Of a stretch of DNA of 64,000 nucleotides, positions 23,095-31,483 are shown piece after piece. A model generated the notes under the pieces. It worked only from the letters and a program-made list of their open reading frames with translations, had not been told where the DNA came from and ran no database searches. Source of the DNA: an uncultured Verrucomicrobia subdivision 3 bacterium (GTDB lineage: Bacteria > Verrucomicrobiota > Verrucomicrobiia > Limisphaerales > UBA11358); assembly GCA_903922735.1 (NCBI GenBank), contig CAIXUZ010000060.1:124001-188000 (forward strand). The letters are read 5' to 3'. The translations under genes and the position numbers were made by a program. The stretch's first letter is position 1. Every line of letters begins with the position of its first letter.

Positions 23095-23427
23095 AACCCG
23101 TTCTCCAACGCAGGCAACCGGTGGTCTGCCGGAACGAATCGGTTGGCAAAACCCGCGAACTGGTTGCCTGATGAGCGAACCGGTTCGTCCGGTTTGGCAA
23201 CCGGTTGTCTCGCGGAGCGAACCGGTTGTCTTGGGGAACGAACGGGCTTCCAAATTATTGAACCCAGTTTAATAAAATTCGAACTGGGTTTCCAAATTAT
23301 CAAACCTGGTTCCAAATTTATTGAACTGGGTGCTAAAATTTAAGAACCAAGTTCCTTGTTTTTGGAACTTGGTTCTCTTTTTTGGCAACGGGTTGCCCAA
23401 GGATTGAACCTGGTTCGTTCAGGGCGT
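23095..23427. repeat. degenerate 16-unit tandem array, 20-21 bp period, AACCGGTT-like dyad core in each unit
   Basis: Units starting at 23095, 23116, 23137, 23158, 23178, 23199, 23220, 23241, 23261, 23282, 23303, 23324, 23345, 23366, 23387 and 23407, nearly all beginning AACnnGGTT or its variants. Confidence 0.85.
23344..23383 (+). terminator. terminator-like perfect hairpin inside the 21-bp array
   Basis: GAACCAAGTTCC (23344-23355) / GGAACTTGGTTC (23364-23375) then TCTTTTTT. Confidence 0.45.
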
Positions 23428-24024
23428 GGGCGTAGTGGTGGTTTTCTTTTTGCCCTGGCCTTCAAAGTAGGAGCCGAGGTTGCTCACCACGTCCTTGTAT
23501 TCGCCGCTGAAATTGGCGGCTTTGAAGAAGTTATAGACCTTGAGCGCCTGGTCGTAGCCGTCGCTGTTGGCCAGGGAGAAGGCGTCTTTGACCTTGTTGT
23601 GGAAGTTATCCTCGGCGTTGACGATGGCGACGAATTGGGCGAGGAAGGTGACGTCCTTGGTGAATTCGGAGAGGTTGAAGTTGGCGGGGAGGACGCCGGG
23701 AAATTGCTGGGCGTATTGGCAGGCCTGCTGGATGAAGGGCAGCCGGCCGTTGGCCGCCTTGTTGATGCGTTTCTTCTCCTCGTCGGTGAGGTTGCGGAGA
23801 AAGGTGAGGAGGGTGAGCAGTCCCTGAAAATGGGCCAGGGCGGCGGCTTTGTCGGTGTCGTTCAGGGTGGCGCTGATTTTGTTTTGCATATCGTTGTTGT
23901 TGTTTTGCTGGTTGATGGCCGCCATCACTTCCTCGACCGTTCCGCCCCAGCGCGCCCCCGGCGTATCCCAGCGCAGCGGCTGTCCATTGGGCAGAATCAT
24001 GTCGAGACGAAGCGGTGTGGCCAT
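23419..24024 (-). CDS. hypothetical protein, mostly helical, no signal peptide
   Basis: Coherent ORF MATPLRLDMILPNGQPLRWDTPGARWGGTVEEVM...KKKTTTTPTP; start set to ATG at 24024; no family recognised. Confidence 0.6.
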   Translation of the reverse strand: MATPLRLDMILPNGQPLRWDTPGARWGGTVEEVMAAINQQNNNNDMQNKISATLNDTDKAAALAHFQGLLTLLTFLRNLTDEEKKRINKAANGRLPFIQQACQYAQQFPGVLPANFNLSEFTKDVTFLAQFVAIVNAEDNFHNKVKDAFSLANSDGYDQALKVYNFFKAANFSGEYKDVVSNLGSYFEGQGKKKTTTTPTP

Positions 24025-24314
24025 ATGTTTATTTGTCGTTTTATCCGTTGGGGATTCGCGATGAAGCACAGCCCTCCCCATGGCCGCACTACGGTTTTAA
24101 TCCCGGTGCGAAAAAATTGGAAGCGGGAAATTGCGCCGGCGAAAGTTTTTATCCAGGTTGAAGGTGAAAATTAAATTTCCGAATCGTCGCGCGCGTCAGC
24201 GGCTCACGGCAGGCGGGTGCTGACGCCCGCGCCATTCATCGCGATTTCAAAAACGGCATAAAAACGGCAGGCGGCGCATTTTATCGTTTTTATTTGTCCG
24301 GATTTGATTTTTAA

Positions 24315-25448
24315 TTGGGGATGCTCAAGCGAACCGCTCTTTTTTCAGCGCACCAGAAGCTGGGCGCCAAACTCGTGGATTTTGGCGGCTGGGAAATGCC
24401 CGTCCAATACACCAGCATCACCGACGAACATCTGGCTGTCCGCAATGCCGCCGGCCTTTTTGACATTTCGCACATGGGCGAAGTGACGGTGAATGGCGCC
24501 GGGGCGGTGGAATTTCTCAATCGGACGCTCACCAATGACATCCGCAAGCTCGGGTCCGGTCAGGGGCAATACACGCTGATGTGCAATGAGCGCGGCGGGG
24601 TGGTGGATGATCTTTATGCCTACCGGCTTTCGGTGGATGTCTATCTGCTCATCATCAACGCCTCGCGCATCGAGGCCGACGTGGCGTGGCTGAAAGCACA
24701 GGCCGCAAAATTTTCCGGCGGCGAAGTCAACCTCACCGACGCCTCGCATCACTATGCCGCCATCGCGCTGCAGGGGCCGCGCGTGAAGGAATTTATTGCG
24801 ACCGTCATTCCCGGCGCGTCCGGTTCGGTTTTCAAAGTGGGGGCCGTGACGGACTTGAAGAAAAACCAGATTGCCGGCTTCCATTTTGATAACAGCAATA
24901 TTCTGGTTTCGCGCACCGGCTATACCGGCGAGGACGGCTTTGAGATTCTGGGCCCGGAGTCCGCCGCGCAGCATCTCTGGGACAAGTTTCTCGCCGCCGG
25001 CGCGCCGTTTGGCATCAAGCCCTGCGGCCTCGGCGCGCGCGACACCTTGCGCACGGAAGTTTGCTATCCGCTTTACGGGCACGAACTGGACGAACAGACC
25101 ACGCCCATCGAGGCGGGGGTTGGCTTCTTTGTCGCGCTCGACAAGGGGGAATTCAACGGACGCGCCGTTCTGGCCGACCAGAAGGCTGCCGGCCCGAAGA
25201 AAAAACTCGTTGCCTTCAGGATGACCGACAAATCCGCGCCGCCGCGTCCGCATTATCCGATCTGGGCCAATGGCGAAAGCGTGGGCATCGTCACCAGCGG
25301 CACGCAAAGCCCGTCGCTCAACGTCGGCATCGGTATGGGCTATGTCCCGGCGGCGCTGGCGAAGGCGGACACGAAGATTGAGATTGAGATTCGCGGACGT
25401 AGATTTGCGGCCGTGGTGGTGCCAAAACCGATTTACCGGAAAGCATGA
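24315..25448 (+). CDS. gcvT: glycine cleavage system aminomethyltransferase T
   Basis: MLKRTALFSAHQKLGAKLVDFGGWEMPVQY, GYTGEDGFEI, LGARDTLRTEVCYPLYGHEL. Confidence 0.96.
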   Translation: MGMLKRTALFSAHQKLGAKLVDFGGWEMPVQYTSITDEHLAVRNAAGLFDISHMGEVTVNGAGAVEFLNRTLTNDIRKLGSGQGQYTLMCNERGGVVDDLYAYRLSVDVYLLIINASRIEADVAWLKAQAAKFSGGEVNLTDASHHYAAIALQGPRVKEFIATVIPGASGSVFKVGAVTDLKKNQIAGFHFDNSNILVSRTGYTGEDGFEILGPESAAQHLWDKFLAAGAPFGIKPCGLGARDTLRTEVCYPLYGHELDEQTTPIEAGVGFFVALDKGEFNGRAVLADQKAAGPKKKLVAFRMTDKSAPPRPHYPIWANGESVGIVTSGTQSPSLNVGIGMGYVPAALAKADTKIEIEIRGRRFAAVVVPKPIYRKA

Positions 25449-25469
25449 CCGCCGCGCCGCCAATTCATC

Positions 25470-25640
25470 GAACTACCCCAGCGCAAAAAGCGCTGGAAGG
25501 GCGGCCCCATCAAATATCGAGGCCTTAACTAACCACCATCCGGGCTGGTTCCCTTTTTGCGTTGAACCCACGGTTGCATCGCGGGCTGCTTTCTTTCGTT
25601 GCTCCGCAACTTTCGGGATGGCTCCTGCCATGTGCGGTGA
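25470..25640. repeat. degenerate REP-like/fold-back repeat region, related to 22.8 kb repeat
   Basis: CCAGCGCaaaaaGCGCTGG hairpin (25479-25497); GGGCTGGTTCCCTTTTTGCGTTGAACCCACGGTTGCATCGCGGGCTGCTTTCTTTCGTTGCTCCGC resembles 22791-22850. Confidence 0.7.
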
Positions 25641-25721
25641 CGGCCCGGTGCCAACCGGCGAACGCGGGCGTTGTTTTGCAGTTGCCTCGAACGCGTGGCG
25701 GGTTAACTTGTCAGACATCAG

Positions 25722-26579
25722 ATGAAATATTTTTTCGCATCAATCGCCCTGGCCATGGCCGTGCTCCGCGCTTCGGCGCAGGTGAGCGTGGAACTGGTGC
25801 TGGATCAGGAACAGTTTCTCCCCAGCGAATCGCTGCCGGTGGCGGTAAAGATCACCAACCGCTCCGGCCAGCAGCTTCACCTCGGCGCGGAGGCGAACTG
25901 GCTCACCATCAATGTTGAGTCGCCAGAACGCGGCGCAGTCATCAAAACCGGCGAGGTGCCGGTGCTCGGCGCATTTGATCTGGAATCCTCCCAAATAGCG
26001 ACGAAGCGGGTGGATTTACAGCCCTATTTTGCGCTGAATCGTCAGGGCCGATACAAAATCACCGCCACGCTGCGCATCAAGGACTGGGCGATGCAGGTGC
26101 CGAGCGCGCCAAAAAATTTCGATGTCATCGGCGGCGCGTTTTTGTGGTCGCAAGAGTTCGGCGTGCCTTCCACCGCCAACGGCACGCCGGAAGTGCGCAA
26201 ATACACTTTGGAACAGGCCAATTACCTGCGTTCGCAACTCCGGCTTTATTTGCAAGTCAGCGACCCGGCAGAAACCCGGGTCTATAAGGTCGTGGCCCTG
26301 GGACCCATGGTTTCATTCAGCCAGACGGAGGCAAAGGTGGACCGGTTAAGCCAGTTGCATGTTCTCTGGCAAACGGGCGCACAGCGGTTCATCTACTGCG
26401 TCGCCGGCCCGAACGGCACGTTGCTGAAGCGGGAAGACTACGATTGTTTCACCTCGCGTCCGCGCCTGACTGTCAACGACAGCGGTGACGTGCAAGTGAC
26501 CGGAGGCACCCGTCGGCTGCAACCGGTGGAAATGCCCGTAATCCGACCGCCCAATGAACTGCCCCCGACGACGAAGTGA
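25722..26579 (+). CDS. exported hypothetical protein
   Basis: Signal peptide MKYFFASIALAMAVLRASAQ; beta-rich remainder. Confidence 0.6.
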   Translation: MKYFFASIALAMAVLRASAQVSVELVLDQEQFLPSESLPVAVKITNRSGQQLHLGAEANWLTINVESPERGAVIKTGEVPVLGAFDLESSQIATKRVDLQPYFALNRQGRYKITATLRIKDWAMQVPSAPKNFDVIGGAFLWSQEFGVPSTANGTPEVRKYTLEQANYLRSQLRLYLQVSDPAETRVYKVVALGPMVSFSQTEAKVDRLSQLHVLWQTGAQRFIYCVAGPNGTLLKREDYDCFTSRPRLTVNDSGDVQVTGGTRRLQPVEMPVIRPPNELPPTTK

Positions 26580-26649
26580 AACGGCCACCCCGAAGGCGGC
26601 ACGGTTTAATTTGCTTTCACGAACCGGCTGCGTTTGCTAGAAAAACTCC

Positions 26650-27534
26650 GTGCGCAAAACCCTTTTTATTTTAAGTCTGTGGTTCGCCACAGTCGCCGGG
26701 ATGATCGGCGCGGAAAATCTGGTGTTAACGGATGGCTCCACGGTGAGCGGCGAAATCGTAAAAGCCGATGAAAACATTTTGATCCTCCGTCTGCCGGGCG
26801 AAGTTTATTCGGCCACCAACCTGTCCTGGCTGCATTTATCGCAAGCCGCTTTGAAGTCACTCGCGGACAATCCCAAGACCAGAGTCTACGTCGCGCCGTT
26901 CATTGAACATCCGGCCGCACCGGAAATCAAAATCAACCCCATCACGCGACTGACGCGGCCGGAACAACCGTCACTATTCGGCGGGCTGGCCAAATCATCC
27001 GTCGGATTGTTCATCCTGCTGGCACTTTATGCAGCAAACCTCTATGCCGGCTACGAAGTGGCGTTGATGCGCGGCCGCCCCCTCGCGGTCGTAATGGGAC
27101 TGGCGGCACTGCTGCCGGTGGCTGGCCCGATCATTTTTCTGGCCATGCCGGTGAAAATAAAAACGGCGCCGGAAGAAATCGCCGATGCCGAAGCCGCCGG
27201 GGAACCGCCGCCGGAGGAGGAAATTCAGATTTCCGAAGCGTCATGGCAAAAGCCGGAACATACGCAGGAGAAACCGCAAATTTTTGCGCGAGGCAAATTT
27301 ACTTTCAACAAGCGCTTCATCGAGACGAAATTTGCGGCCTTCATTGGCGGGGCAACCGGTGAAGCGGCAAAGAAATACACTTTGGAAATCGCCACCCATG
27401 AGGACCGTTTTGTCATTGTACGGATCATCCAAATTAACGCCGACACGGTGGTCCTGGATGCGGTTCAACGCGGAACGGTGACGGTGCCACTTGCGGAAAT
27501 TCAGGAAATCATCCTAAATCCAAAATTCGCATGA
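26650..27534 (+). CDS. membrane-associated hypothetical protein (GTG start)
   Basis: Signal peptide, ENLVLTDGSTVSGEIVKADENILILRLPGEVY, two central TM helices. Confidence 0.55.
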   Translation: MRKTLFILSLWFATVAGMIGAENLVLTDGSTVSGEIVKADENILILRLPGEVYSATNLSWLHLSQAALKSLADNPKTRVYVAPFIEHPAAPEIKINPITRLTRPEQPSLFGGLAKSSVGLFILLALYAANLYAGYEVALMRGRPLAVVMGLAALLPVAGPIIFLAMPVKIKTAPEEIADAEAAGEPPPEEEIQISEASWQKPEHTQEKPQIFARGKFTFNKRFIETKFAAFIGGATGEAAKKYTLEIATHEDRFVIVRIIQINADTVVLDAVQRGTVTVPLAEIQEIILNPKFA

Positions 27535-27630
27535 AGCAGCGCATGTTTTTTTGCCTGGCGCGCCCGGTTCCGGCATCCTTCAGCACGCGTTCAAACTCTA
27601 AAGCCTAGTTTCTCAAGGCTCATTTTTCGC

Positions 27631-28575
27631 ATGGCGGCATTGAAAATCATCTTCATGGGCACAGCGGAACTGTCTTGTACCAGCCTCGAAAAACTGACGC
27701 AGGATCAGCGGTTTTCCGTTTGCACCATCGTCACTCAACCTGACAAGCCTAAAGGCCGTGAACTCCAGCTCCAGCCCTCGCCCGTCAAAATTCTCGCGGA
27801 AAAATTAAATCTGCCCGTGCTGCAACCGCTCCGCGCCCGCGACGAGCTTTTTATCGCCAAACTGCGCGAGCTAAAACCGGATTTGATTGTCGTCATCGCC
27901 TACGGTCAGATTTTGCCGGCGGAGATTTTAGATTTACCACCACACGGCTGCCTCAACGTCCATACTTCCCTGCTGCCAAAATATCGCGGCGCGGCGCCCA
28001 TCCAGTGGGCCATTGCCAATGGTGACGCGGAAACCGGCGTGACGATCATGAAAATCGATGCCGGTCTCGACACCGGGCCAATCCTCGCCACACGCCGCAC
28101 GCCAATCCTGCCAGCCGATGATTCACGGACGCTGCACGACCGGCTGGCCCGGCTCGGCGCAGAATTGCTCGCGGAAACCATCCCCGTTTACGTTGCCGGA
28201 AACATTATGCCGCAACCTCAACCGGCGGAAGGCTCCAGCTACGCAGCAAAGATAAAAAAGGAAGACGGTAAAATTGACTGGCAACTACCAGCGGAAATCA
28301 TCCTGAACCGCCTGCGCGCTTTCACGCCATGGCCCGGAGCTTTCACGTTCTTGAAATCCGAACCGAAACCGCAGTTGCTAAAAATTTGGAAAGCCGAAAT
28401 CGCCGGTCAATCCGGCAAAGCGGGCGAAGTTTTGGCAGCGGACAAACACGGGCTCATCATTGGCTGCAGCGGCAACTCCCTGCGGATTTTGGAATTACAA
28501 CGAGAAGGCGGCAAGCGGCTGATGACAGAGCATTTTCTGGCCGGCTGCCCAATCCAGCCGGGCACAACCCTTTAA
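27631..28575 (+). CDS. fmt: methionyl-tRNA formyltransferase
   Basis: IIFMGTAELSC, VIAYGQILPAEIL, NVHTSLLPKYRGAAPIQWAI, DAGLDTGPIL. Confidence 0.96.
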   Translation: MAALKIIFMGTAELSCTSLEKLTQDQRFSVCTIVTQPDKPKGRELQLQPSPVKILAEKLNLPVLQPLRARDELFIAKLRELKPDLIVVIAYGQILPAEILDLPPHGCLNVHTSLLPKYRGAAPIQWAIANGDAETGVTIMKIDAGLDTGPILATRRTPILPADDSRTLHDRLARLGAELLAETIPVYVAGNIMPQPQPAEGSSYAAKIKKEDGKIDWQLPAEIILNRLRAFTPWPGAFTFLKSEPKPQLLKIWKAEIAGQSGKAGEVLAADKHGLIIGCSGNSLRILELQREGGKRLMTEHFLAGCPIQPGTTL

Positions 28576-28702
28576 GAAATCTCTGCAAAAGCCGCACGCC
28601 GCGCGGTGAAGCGTCTGGCCGGTGGCCGGAATGCACCGGTTGGCCACGTTGCGGTCGAGCCACAGGCTCGACACTACTCCTGTTGCAGAGATTTCTTCAA
28701 GG
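28569..28702. repeat. fold-back (MITE-like) element overlapping the 3' end of fmt
   Basis: CCTTTAAGAAATCTCTGCAA (28569-28588) / TTGCAGAGATTTCTTCAAGG (28683-28702), 19/20 complementary; inner hairpin GTCGAGCCacaGGCTCGAC. Confidence 0.85.
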
Positions 28703-28776
28703 ATAAGGGTTTCATCCATCAAACCGGCAATAATCGGACGCATCGCCCGATTAGCCATTGTCAGGGCGTTGAAGGA

Positions 28777-29229
28777 TTAATCCGCTTTTTGAATACGGCT
28801 CCGTTCGGGCTTTGAAAACAACACGGTGTCCAAAGAAAACAATCCGCCGCCCGCAATCAATAGCACCACGTAGCCCGCCAGATACAAGAACGCCAATTCG
28901 CCGCCCTGCGGCCCGGTCATTGTCGTTTTATGCACCATCAGGAACGCCACAAACATGTCAATCACCAGAATTGACGCCGCAATTCGAGTCATAAACCCAG
29001 CCGTCAGCAGCAACGAGGCCCCCACTTCGGCAAAAATAACCAAAATCAGGCCGGCTTCCGGCCCCACCCCCAGCGGATCTGGAAACGTGCCCACCTTGTC
29101 GTTAAAATGCACCAGCTTGTCAAAACCATGATTGAACAGCATGGTCAACCCAAACCACATCCGCGACACCAGTAACGCCATGCTCGTCAAATCCGAATCG
29201 TCCGAAGGTACAAATAGTTTTTTGAACAT
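28777..29229 (-). CDS. DoxX family membrane protein
   Basis: MLFNHGFDKLVHF, GLILVIFAEVGASLLLTAGFMTRIAASILVIDMFVAFLMVHK. Confidence 0.85.
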   Translation of the reverse strand: MFKKLFVPSDDSDLTSMALLVSRMWFGLTMLFNHGFDKLVHFNDKVGTFPDPLGVGPEAGLILVIFAEVGASLLLTAGFMTRIAASILVIDMFVAFLMVHKTTMTGPQGGELAFLYLAGYVVLLIAGGGLFSLDTVLFSKPERSRIQKAD

Positions 29230-29323
29230 GCAGACATATTAGCCAAGCTCGTTTTTTGCCGCCAGTCAAAAAACAAAACTTTTACAAAAACCGACAGGAT
29301 TGTAACAACAAAATTACAAACGG

Positions 29324-29974
29324 TCAAACGGTGCGCACCAACTCGGCATGGCTGTAGCGGACTTTCTTCAGCCGCGCATACTTGTCGCCTTCAGCGCGAT
29401 AACCGAGAGCCAAAGCCACAACCGTTTTATAACCGCTGCCGTTCAAGCCTAGGAGGTTATCGTATTCCGCCGGATTGATTCCCTCCATCGGGCAAGCGTC
29501 CACGCTTAACACCGCCGCACAGGTCATCAAATTCCCAAGGGCGATATAGCATTGTCGCGCCGCCCATTCATGCGCCGCTTTGCCGCGCGGGCCATTCACG
29601 ATGTCGCCCAGCATCATGTCGCGATAAAAATCCAGCGAGCCGGCCGGAATTCCGCGGACTTGGACCGTGTGCGAAATCAATTTCGCCACATCCGCGGGCG
29701 TCATTTCCGTCCGGGCTGTGAACACGATATAATGCGAGCATTCCACCACTTGTTTTTGCCCCCATGAATGCGGTAACAAGGCCGCGCGCTTCGCCGGGTC
29801 CTGCACGAGGATAAATTGATACGGCTGCAATCCGTAACTCGTCGGCGTCAACACCAAGGCCTTTTCCAGCGCCGCCCAGATGTCGGCGGAGATTATTTTG
29901 GCCGGGTTAAAAACCTTGGTGGCGTAGCGCCATTCCAGTGACTGAATAAGTGATTGTATATTGGTATTGTTCAT
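29324..29974 (-). CDS. nitroreductase family NAD(P)H-dependent oxidoreductase
   Basis: WRYATKVFNPAKIIS, LTPTSYGLQPYQFILVQD, ALGYRAEGDKYA. Confidence 0.88.
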   Translation of the reverse strand: MNNTNIQSLIQSLEWRYATKVFNPAKIISADIWAALEKALVLTPTSYGLQPYQFILVQDPAKRAALLPHSWGQKQVVECSHYIVFTARTEMTPADVAKLISHTVQVRGIPAGSLDFYRDMMLGDIVNGPRGKAAHEWAARQCYIALGNLMTCAAVLSVDACPMEGINPAEYDNLLGLNGSGYKTVVALALGYRAEGDKYARLKKVRYSHAELVRTV

Positions 29975-30078
29975 AGCTTAAAAATGTCGGCAGAAAATTG
30001 CACAGCGCGATGGAAAAGCAAATTTTTCTTCCAACTTACCTGTCTTCCCGCCGGAACCTGCAAGCGATTTTGCAAAAG

Positions 30079-30969
30079 TCAAACCACCGGAACCGGCGGA
30101 GAAGTAAATTCATCCGCGTGATACGAACTGCGCACCAGCGGCCCACTGGAAACATGCGCAAACCCCATCGCCTGCGCCGCGCGGGCGTAATCCACGAATT
30201 GCTTCGGCGATATGTATTCCACCAGCGGCAGATGCTTTTGCGAAGGCGGCAAGTATTGCCCCAGCGTGAGAATATCGCAGCCGACGCGCCGCAAATCTTC
30301 CATGCCCGCCAGCACCTCCGCCTCCGTTTCGCCCAGGCCGAGCATCATGCCGGATTTGGTGAACAGGGATTGACCGCGCCGGTCCTTCACTTTTTTCAGC
30401 ACGTTCAGCGAACGGTCATAAGTCGCGCGATGCCGTACAGTCGGCGTCAGGCGGCGGACCGTTTCCAGATTGTGATTAAAAATATTCGGGCTGGCCGCCA
30501 GCACGGACTCGATAGCCGCGTCGCTGTCGTTAAAATCCGGCACCAGCACTTCGATGACGATGCCGGGATTGAGTTCGCGCACGGCTTCAATCGTCCGGCG
30601 GAAATGTTCCGCTCCCCCATCCGCGATGTCATCACGTGCCACAGCGGTGATGACAACGTGCTTCAATTGCATCCGGCGCGTCGCTTCTGCCACCCGCAAA
30701 GGCTCATCCGCCTCCAGCGGCAACGGCTTGGCGGTGGCCACGGCGCAAAAACCGCAGGCCCGCGTGCAGCGATCCCCGGCGATCATGAAGGTCGCGGTGC
30801 CCTTGCTCCAGCATTCCCAATGGTTCGGGCACTTCGCGCTTTCGCAGACGGTGTGCAGCTTGAGTTCGCCGAGCAATCCGCGCGTGCGACCAAACGTATC
30901 CGCCGTGGGCAGCGGCATGCGTAGCCATTCGGGCAGGCGGGGGCGGGGTTTCAATTCAGTCGTCGTCAC
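30079..30969 (-). CDS. lipA: lipoyl synthase
   Basis: CESAKCPNHWECW, GDRCTRACGFCAV radical SAM motifs; HNLETVRRLTPTVRHRATYDRSL. Confidence 0.97.
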   Translation of the reverse strand: MTTTELKPRPRLPEWLRMPLPTADTFGRTRGLLGELKLHTVCESAKCPNHWECWSKGTATFMIAGDRCTRACGFCAVATAKPLPLEADEPLRVAEATRRMQLKHVVITAVARDDIADGGAEHFRRTIEAVRELNPGIVIEVLVPDFNDSDAAIESVLAASPNIFNHNLETVRRLTPTVRHRATYDRSLNVLKKVKDRRGQSLFTKSGMMLGLGETEAEVLAGMEDLRRVGCDILTLGQYLPPSQKHLPLVEYISPKQFVDYARAAQAMGFAHVSSGPLVRSSYHADEFTSPPVPVV

Positions 30970-31056
30970 AAATTTTGAAGCCGCAGATTAACACAAATGC
31001 GCACAGATTTTCAAAACAACAATGCGGCCGTTAAAAAATTCCTTTCCCCTTCGTGT

Positions 31057-31308
31057 TTATCTATGCCCATCGGTGGCAGAATTATTCTCCCAAAACCTCG
31101 CCAGTTCGTCCGGGCCGAAGTCGGCGAGGATTTTGCCATCCACATCGATTACCGGCGCGAAGCGCTGGCCGGAGAGATTGACCATTTCCGTCATCGCCTT
31201 GCTGTCGGCAATAACGTCAAACGTCTCATATTTCACCCCTTGAGCATCAAGCCAGGCCACGGCCTTCTGACACCACGGACAATAGGGTTTGATGAATAGT
31301 CGAATCAT
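31057..31308 (-). CDS. glutaredoxin family protein
   Basis: LFIKPYCPWCQKAVAWLD, CPWC active site. Confidence 0.85.
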   Translation of the reverse strand: MIRLFIKPYCPWCQKAVAWLDAQGVKYETFDVIADSKAMTEMVNLSGQRFAPVIDVDGKILADFGPDELARFWENNSATDGHR

Positions 31309-31483
31309 CGCCGCGTGACTCTATCACCGCCGGCCCATTTCGTCGAATAATTCCCGGCGCAAAGCTTGACCTTTGGCCGCAAATCTCCATTATACGCAGC
31401 CCGGCTTCTCCGCTGTTTTCCCATTCGCGTCCGTCTGGCGCGTCGGGTATTTTGGCAGCGTGAGCGTTCCGGTCATTTACGAT

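Noticed and set aside
22987-23343. Small ORFs with heptad-like repeats (ERTGCLGERTG, QPVRSARQPVAKP) on both strands
   Set aside because: A 21-bp DNA period automatically gives 7-aa repeats in open frames on both strands; no start signals or conserved protein features. Kept as a DNA array instead.
22423-23427. CRISPR array
   Set aside because: No constant repeat alternating with unique spacers of CRISPR length, and no cas genes in the window.
24170-24315. Glycine riboswitch upstream of gcvT
   Set aside because: No glycine aptamer core motifs seen in the intergenic sequence.
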